10,801 nt of DNA. Source: DUUI01 sp964345765 (lineage in GTDB: Bacteria; Bacillota_I; Bacilli_A; Erysipelotrichales; Erysipelotrichaceae). Position numbers and translations under genes: made by a program. The notes beneath the pieces are model-generated. The model was not told the origin of the DNA and did not search any database. It worked only from the letters and a program-made list of their open reading frames with translations. Where the stretch lies: contig CAYFSJ010000032.1 of NCBI GenBank assembly GCA_964345765.1, forward strand, positions 1 to 10,801, written 5' to 3'. How positions within the stretch are numbered: the stretch's first letter is position 1; each line of letters opens with the position of its first letter. Shown piece by piece: positions 7,595-10,801 of the stretch.

Positions 7595-8171
7595 ACAAAA
7601 TGGTACCAATCAACATGTCATTATTACCCTCCATGGTACGGGAGGTAGCGCAAGTGACTTATTTCAAATTGGACAATACTTAGATCCAAACGCAACTTTA
7701 ATTGGGTTTCAAGGGGAGGTCAGTGAAAGAGGGATGGCACGTTATTTTGCCCGCCACCATGATGGAAGCTTTGATTTAAGATCCTTGGCACAAGCCACCT
7801 ATGATTTGGATGAATCACTAAATGAAGTTTTGGATAAATATGAACTAAATAACCATAAAATCACACTGCTCGGCTACTCCAATGGAGCAAACCTAGCGAT
7901 AAACTATTTAAAAGAATTTGAAAATATACCAGTTAATGTAGCCTTATTGTATCATCCATCGCCTGGGCGTAGTGATGTTGAGTTTAAAAAACAAGATGAT
8001 TTAAAAGTACTTATTACCTCAGGTGCTAATGATCCCTATATTTCAGTTGAAGAGTTTAATGAACTTCAATCATCACTAATTAGTGCTGGTATTGAAGTGA
8101 AAACCTATCATCATGATTATGGTCACCAATTGATTCAAGAAGAGCTAGAAGCTTCTAAAGAATTATTATGA
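7581..8171 (+). CDS. mhqD: Alpha/beta-hydrolase esterase, MhqD-like (phospholipase/carboxylesterase family)
   Basis: A 196-residue serine hydrolase of the small carboxylesterase/phospholipase family (Abhydrolase_2 type). HGTGG (18-22) is the oxyanion segment, GYSNGA (98-103) the nucleophile elbow with S100, D151 (in GANDPY) the acid and H182 (in YGHQL) the base: a complete triad. MhqD of Bacillus and Staphylococcus belongs to the MhqR regulon, and the gene order here (dioxygenases, MhqR, esterase) matches that regulon's content. It probably hydrolyses ester or ring-fission products, but the substrate is unproven in the family. A strong GAGGAG lies at 7568-7573 inside the MarR gene. Its TGA overlaps the next start as ATGA. 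No signal peptide. Confidence 0.85.
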   Translation: MRHIKQNGTNQHVIITLHGTGGSASDLFQIGQYLDPNATLIGFQGEVSERGMARYFARHHDGSFDLRSLAQATYDLDESLNEVLDKYELNNHKITLLGYSNGANLAINYLKEFENIPVNVALLYHPSPGRSDVEFKKQDDLKVLITSGANDPYISVEEFNELQSSLISAGIEVKTYHHDYGHQLIQEELEASKELL

Positions 8172-8785
8172 GTCGTTTAACCTTTGACTTTAATGAGATT
8201 GAACCAAAACTTCAAAAGAAATTAGTTCAAGGATCAGTTATTCCGCGTCCAATTGCCTGGATTACAACCAACAATGAAGATGGGTCAATCAATTTAGCAC
8301 CATTTAGTTATTTTAATATGTTCTCTAATACGGTGGTGGGTGTCTCTTTTCAAGGCGGTAATCAACAACAAAAAGATACATATAGGAATCTAATTAGAGA
8401 AAAATCAGGTGTCATTCATATTGTCTCAAAAGAAAATATTGAGGACATGGATCAATCTAGTTATCCCTATGAGATAAATCACAGTGAGGTCGATGAATTA
8501 AAAATTGAAACCACTAAGAGCAATAAAGTAAAGACAGAATCTCTTAAGGATGCTTTCATTGCGATGGAAGTTGAAGTCATCGATGATGTTTCTATTCCTA
8601 AAAAAGACTCTAATGAGACAGAAGCAAATCTTGTCTTAATGCGAGTTTTAGAGGTATGTGTTGATAAGAAAGTGTTTGATAAAGAGAAACAATATATTTT
8701 AGCAGATAAACTTAATCCATTGGCACGATTGGCAGGTCCTAATTATGCGGTTATTAAACAAATTGATTACAAACGAAAATTCTAG
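8168..8785 (+). CDS. Flavin reductase-like FMN-binding split-barrel protein
   Basis: A 205-residue protein of the flavin reductase-like domain family. VIPRPIAWITT (24-34), then DGSINLAPFSYFN (38-50), is the characteristic FMN-binding beginning, and LMRVLEVCVDKKVF and DKLNPLARLAGPNYAVI (toward the C-terminus) are typical of the clade. Such proteins bind FMN and may reduce flavin or quinones with NAD(P)H, or serve as reductase partners. The operon lacks the nitroreductase/azoreductase found in classical Mhq regulons, so this protein may supply the flavin redox step (inference). It starts in an ATGA overlap with the esterase gene and has only a weak ribosome site, so expression is probably by coupled translation. 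Its 3' end overlaps the next gene by 41 bases. Confidence 0.85.
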   Translation: MSRLTFDFNEIEPKLQKKLVQGSVIPRPIAWITTNNEDGSINLAPFSYFNMFSNTVVGVSFQGGNQQQKDTYRNLIREKSGVIHIVSKENIEDMDQSSYPYEINHSEVDELKIETTKSNKVKTESLKDAFIAMEVEVIDDVSIPKKDSNETEANLVLMRVLEVCVDKKVFDKEKQYILADKLNPLARLAGPNYAVIKQIDYKRKF

Positions 8786-9218
8786 AGTCATCACAAGAAT
8801 TGATCAACATCCACAAATAATGACACTAGCTGCCAAATGGTTTAGTCAAAAGTTTAGTGTGAGTGAACAAGCCTATTTAGAAAGTATGAATGAAAGTTTA
8901 TCAAAGGTCATTCCAAAATGGTTTGTGATGATTGAAGATGATCAGATTATTGGTGGAATTGGAATTATTGATAATGACTTTCATGAGCGAATTGATTTAT
9001 GGCCAAACCTTTGTGCGCTCTATGTTGAACCAGAATATCGACAACAGAAAAACGCAACTAAATTAGTTAATCATGCCTTAGATTATTTAAGTAAGCATGG
9101 AATTAATAAAACGTATTTATTAACGGATCATCTTGATTTTTATGAAAAATTAAGTTTTAAACTAGAAACAGTGATAAGTGAAGGAAGAATTTATTCGATT
9201 AAAAAGACCGAGTATTAA
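8745..9218 (+). CDS. GNAT-family N-acetyltransferase
   Basis: A protein of up to 157 residues with a GNAT fold pattern: WFVMIEDDQIIGGIGIIDND (59-78) covers the central strands, LCALYVEPEYR (89-99) the strand before the acetyl-CoA loop and NKTYLLTDHLDFYEKLSFKL (121-140) the C-terminal part. The loop reads RQQKNATKL (99-107), where most relatives have R-x-x-G-x-G/A; the first conserved glycine is lysine, so acetyl-CoA binding may be altered. Start choice is uncertain: the ATG at 8745 has CAGGT upstream and overlaps the flavoprotein gene by 41 bases, while a TTG at 8763 would fit the family's N-terminus about as well. Last gene of the operon, followed by a strong terminator. Substrate unknown; acetylation of an amino-containing product or drug is possible but not shown. 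Confidence 0.75.
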   Translation: MRLLNKLITNENSRVITRIDQHPQIMTLAAKWFSQKFSVSEQAYLESMNESLSKVIPKWFVMIEDDQIIGGIGIIDNDFHERIDLWPNLCALYVEPEYRQQKNATKLVNHALDYLSKHGINKTYLLTDHLDFYEKLSFKLETVISEGRIYSIKKTEY

Positions 9219-9231
9219 CACTTGGTCTTTT
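9202..9231. terminator. Bidirectional terminator closing the operon and the CotH remnant
   Basis: AAAAGACCGAGT (9202-9213) pairs with ACTTGGTCTTTT (9220-9231) with one G-T wobble and a six-base loop that holds the GNAT stop. T-rich sequence follows on the plus strand, and the A-rich left arm gives a T tract in the minus direction, so it can end both converging genes. Confidence 0.85.
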
Positions 9232-9469
9232 ATTTTAAATCAGCAATTTCTCCCATATCAGGTAACCAAACACTGGAACCATCAATGAAATTAGAATTAT
9301 CTAATCGTTGTCCACGTATGGTTGAAGGAATGGTGCCATCCAATTGTCCACGTACACTTTGAGCTCTTAATAATGAGAACTCAGTAATGGTATCGACTCC
9401 AATTAAGTAATCTTTGTAGGAGATGAACTTAGTGGGGTTTTTTTGATATAAGGTGAAATAAGTTCTGTG
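9230..9469 (-). pseudogene. 3' remnant of a CotH-like kinase gene
   Basis: The minus-strand frame ending at 9230 encodes the C-terminal ~75 residues of a CotH-family protein. Recognisable features are KNPTKFISYKDYLIGVDTITEF, followed by LLRAQSVRGQLDGTIPST and a tail with a serine-rich acidic stretch (the family usually reads NDPTKF...F..LRAESV.GQLDGTIPST). CotH proteins are atypical protein kinases, best known from Bacillus spore coats but also found in non-sporulating bacteria. The catalytic region is missing: at about 9467 the sequence changes to the antisense of an ABC exporter and the CotH frame meets a stop at 9482-9484. An ATG at 9478 lies beyond the family-like part and has no convincing ribosome site. 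The gene is truncated by a deletion or by misassembly. Confidence 0.7.
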
Positions 9470-9643
9470 ATTGCCCATCGACTATCAACAATACTGGCTG
9501 CAGATGAAATATTAGTGATGAGAAATGGTGAAATCCTTGAAAGAGGTCAGCACCAAACTTTATTACAAAACAATGGTCTATATCGACAATTGTATGAAAC
9601 ACAATTTAAAGAACTACAGGAAAGCGTTGATTTTCAAATTTAA
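9467..9643 (+). pseudogene. 3' remnant of an ABC exporter ATPase gene
   Basis: Reading from 9467 the plus strand encodes 58 residues that are the C-terminal end of an MsbA/LmrA-type exporter nucleotide-binding domain: VIAHRLSTI with the H-loop histidine, then ADEILVMRNGEILERGQHQTL and GLYRQLYETQF. Walker A, Q-loop, signature and Walker B motifs, and the whole membrane domain, are missing. No start codon context or ribosome site precedes the fragment. It abuts the CotH stub head to head at about 9467. The 3' end keeps its own stop and terminator. Confidence 0.8.
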
Positions 9644-9653
9644 CGCTTTTTTA
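9621..9653 (+). terminator. Intrinsic terminator of the ABC exporter remnant
   Basis: AAAGCGTT (9621-9628) pairs with AACGCTTT (9642-9649), followed by TTTT up to 9652. The stem overlaps the stop codon. It may also serve the convergent glycosyltransferase, since the left arm gives a few Ts on the minus strand. Confidence 0.7.
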
Positions 9654-10475
9654 CTTTTCAAAGTTTGTTTTATGCATATAGTGTTTGTATAAAGAACCAA
9701 ATTTAGCCGTGTAATTTTTATGCCATGGTTTTTGTTTGCCACAAAAATGAAGGATGGCCGTATTAGCAATGACCCAATCCAAATTCATTTCTCCATTAGA
9801 ACGAAGTCGATATTGTTGAAAATAACGGGCATCATAATTCCAAATCGTTTCATCTATATCTAAGGTGTATTTACCATAGAGATGATTAAAAACATCCTGA
9901 TCAGGTAAGAAGAGTTCTAATTTGTTCTCATTAACAATATCGAAGATTTCTTGTGGATTAATGATGTCTCTGGCTTTCTCTAGGTCCATCAACATAACAC
10001 CTGTATTAAAGTAATCATGGTCAGTATTGAGTCGAATACGATTAACGGTATTCATAATATCTATTAAACCTGAATGGTTGGCTGCCCCAAACGCATTTTC
10101 TTTTAAATCCATATCCCATAATTCACGGAGTGGGTTAATGATTAAAATATCTGGATCTAAATAAAGAACTCGCTTCAGTTCTTTTGGTAAAAATTGAGGG
10201 GCAAATAAACGATAGTACATTTGTTGAGGATAACGATTGGTAATATGGGCCTCATCAAAAACAGATGAATCAATTTGGACAGGGGTAAGTTTGATTAAAT
10301 CTGGATCATTATCTAATAAAAGGGTGTCTAAATGAACATCGTGTAAATCACTATGTAATAACCAAACATGAAATTTCTCATTGGGATTATTGGCTAGAAG
10401 TGAAGTGACTAAGACTTGAAAAGGTTTAATGTAATTTTTATTAAAGCTAAAAAGTAAATGAATAGGTTCTGACAT
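9651..10475 (-). CDS. Family 8 glycosyltransferase (GT8)
   Basis: A 274-residue GT-A fold enzyme of family GT8 (LPS glycosyltransferase/GspA/WaaJ relatives), near the usual size for bacterial members. MSEPIHLLFSFNKNYIKPF begins the sugar-nucleotide fold, MYYRLFAPQFLP (86-97) is typical, YLDPDILI (105-112) carries the metal-binding D107-x-D109, FNTGVMLMDLEKAR (156-169) is the conserved acceptor-side segment, and HFCGKQKPW (243-251) is the HxxGxxKPW motif. It probably transfers glucose or galactose from UDP-sugar to a cell-envelope glycan or glycoprotein; the acceptor is not readable. The start at 10475 is chosen over the longer frame from 10535 because GGAGG lies five bases upstream and the promoter -10 lies within the longer frame. 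No signal peptide or membrane helix; likely cytoplasmic, at the membrane face. Confidence 0.88.
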   Translation of the reverse strand: MSEPIHLLFSFNKNYIKPFQVLVTSLLANNPNEKFHVWLLHSDLHDVHLDTLLLDNDPDLIKLTPVQIDSSVFDEAHITNRYPQQMYYRLFAPQFLPKELKRVLYLDPDILIINPLRELWDMDLKENAFGAANHSGLIDIMNTVNRIRLNTDHDYFNTGVMLMDLEKARDIINPQEIFDIVNENKLELFLPDQDVFNHLYGKYTLDIDETIWNYDARYFQQYRLRSNGEMNLDWVIANTAILHFCGKQKPWHKNYTAKFGSLYKHYMHKTNFEK

Positions 10476-10480
10476 GGGAT

Positions 10481-10485
10481 CCTCC
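10481..10485 (-). promoter_or_regulatory. Ribosome binding site of the GT8 gene
   Basis: On the minus strand GGAGG sits five bases before the ATG at 10475 and decides the start of the glycosyltransferase. Confidence 0.85.
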
Positions 10486-10499
10486 GAAATTCTTCTCTT

Positions 10500-10530
10500 A
10501 TTATACAATGTTTCAAATATTTTTATTGAA
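10500..10530 (-). promoter_or_regulatory. Promoter of the GT8 gene
   Basis: A perfect TATAAT lies at 10505-10500 on the minus strand, a few bases before the ribosome site. The -35 is weak (TTCAAT with a 19-base spacer is the best seen). The gene is thus probably transcribed alone from a short leader. Confidence 0.6.
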
Positions 10531-10580
10531 TACAATCTTTAACTAATTTCATATTATGTTGATTATAATTATCACAAACA

Positions 10581-10609
10581 AGCATTTAAGTTGTTATATT
10601 AATGATGAA
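10581..10609 (+). promoter_or_regulatory. Candidate plus-strand promoter of the right-end leader
   Basis: TTGTTA (10581-10586), exactly 17 bases, then TAAAAT (10604-10609). Transcription would begin near 10616 and enter the structured leader described next. A second -10-like TATAAT at 10564-10569 has no matching -35. The background is very AT-rich, so chance matches are possible. Confidence 0.45.
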
Positions 10610-10668
10610 TTGATAAAATTGTTGAAGATATAGTTAATCCCTTTAACTATATCATTTAACCAGTAGTG

Positions 10669-10737
10669 ATGTATTCAATGAATTATTCTTATTCATATTT
10701 ATCTTTATTGGATAGTCACATGGCCTGCTGGTTTTAG
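10669..10737 (+). CDS. Possible 22-codon leader peptide
   Basis: An ATG frame encodes a 22-residue peptide rich in Tyr, Ser and Leu, ending SHMACWF before TAG. The stop (10735-10737) overlaps the foot of the terminator stem, so a ribosome at or near the stop would cover the left arm, as in ribosome-mediated attenuation. There is no clear Shine-Dalgarno before the ATG, and a GTG lies just upstream in frame. Equally it may be a chance frame in a non-coding RNA. Confidence 0.3.
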   Translation: MYSMNYSYSYLSLLDSHMACWF

Positions 10738-10795
10738 ATGTTGAAGAAGGTTAGGTATTATTCCTATTTCACCTTATCTTTTTCGACATCTTTTT
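10736..10795 (+). terminator. Strong intrinsic terminator, 21-bp stem
   Basis: The arms 10736-10756 and 10771-10791 pair over 21 positions with three G-U wobbles and one mismatch, with a 14-base loop and a run of five Ts (10791-10795). The T tract is present only on the plus strand, so it ends a plus-strand transcript, although no ordinary gene lies upstream of it in this orientation within the window. Confidence 0.75.
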
Positions 10796-10801
10796 AATAT
10801 A

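Larger units (their letters stand above)
10616..10795 (+). ncRNA. Candidate structured leader or attenuator, ending in a terminator
   Basis: The gene-free right end holds ordered structure. Hairpin one: 11 perfect pairs, 10627-10637 with 10643-10653, five-base loop. Hairpin two: AACCAGTAG (10658-10666) with CTGCTGGTT (10725-10733), enclosing a small ATGAAT/ATTCAT hairpin (10678-10696). Hairpin three is the terminator at 10736-10795. A short ORF runs through hairpin two and ends on the first bases of the terminator. This is the usual build of a transcription attenuator or riboswitch upstream of a gene beyond 10801, or of a small RNA. I match it to no known riboswitch class by eye. Confidence 0.45.

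Noticed and set aside
9470..9478. Complete small gene of 82 residues on the minus strand from 9478
   Set aside because: Its first residues derive from antisense of the ABC exporter fragment, there is no ribosome site, and the rest is the CotH C-terminus; it is a remnant.
10476..10535. 20-residue N-terminal extension of the GT8 protein
   Set aside because: It overlaps the TATAAT box and GGAGG of the shorter start at 10475.
10616..10795. Known riboswitch or T-box
   Set aside because: I see no T-box GGUGG-type sequence, no TPP, purine, SAM or other consensus core; left as unassigned leader.
1..10801. CRISPR array, tRNA, rRNA or insertion sequence
   Set aside because: No regularly spaced repeats, cloverleaf, rRNA-like stretch, transposase frame or terminal inverted repeats were found by eye.

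Overview
This is a low-GC (AT-rich) bacterial window using genetic code 11: TGA is used as a stop in an ATGA overlap and tryptophans are read from TGG. Shine-Dalgarno sites are of the AAGGAG type, intrinsic terminators are compact, and the gene content (pyruvate oxidase, an MhqR-type quinone-response operon, a CotH remnant, a GT8 glycosyltransferase) points to a Bacillota or Mollicutes-related host. I cannot place it to genus from sequence alone.

Left part (21-3130, + strand): an unusual in-frame ORF joins a nearly complete GNAT acetyltransferase to a PurD (GAR synthetase) lacking its first ~45 residues. It overlaps by one base an M81/MlrC-family metallopeptidase, which ends at a short hairpin terminator. 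Centre left (4926-3145, - strand): a full-length pyruvate oxidase of the SpxB/POX type.

Centre right (5059-9218, + strand): a tightly packed six-gene operon, divergent from pyruvate oxidase. It holds two tandem VOC ring-cleaving dioxygenases (MhqA/E/O-like), an MhqR-like MarR repressor, an MhqD-like esterase, a flavin-reductase-like split-barrel protein and a GNAT acetyltransferase. A perfect 20-bp palindrome fills the spacer of its promoter and closely resembles the known Bacillus MhqR box. The operon is best read as an auto-repressed quinone/catechol detoxification unit: the repressor lets go when quinones appear, the dioxygenases open rings, and the esterase and flavoprotein assist. It lies next to an enzyme that makes H2O2, so oxidative and quinone stress may be linked at this locus (inference).

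Right part (9219-10801): a bidirectional terminator is followed by the 3' stub of a CotH-like gene (- strand) abutting the 3' stub of an ABC exporter (+ strand). This is what one deletion between divergent genes, or an assembly collapse, would leave. A GT8 glycosyltransferase (- strand) follows with its own promoter and Shine-Dalgarno. The last ~190 bases look like a + strand leader: promoter, hairpin, short ORF and a strong 21-bp terminator hairpin, i.e. an attenuator or riboswitch-like element for a gene beyond the window.

No CRISPR array, tRNA, rRNA or insertion sequence was seen. The two truncation junctions (~537 and ~9467) mean assembly error should be excluded before biology is built on them.
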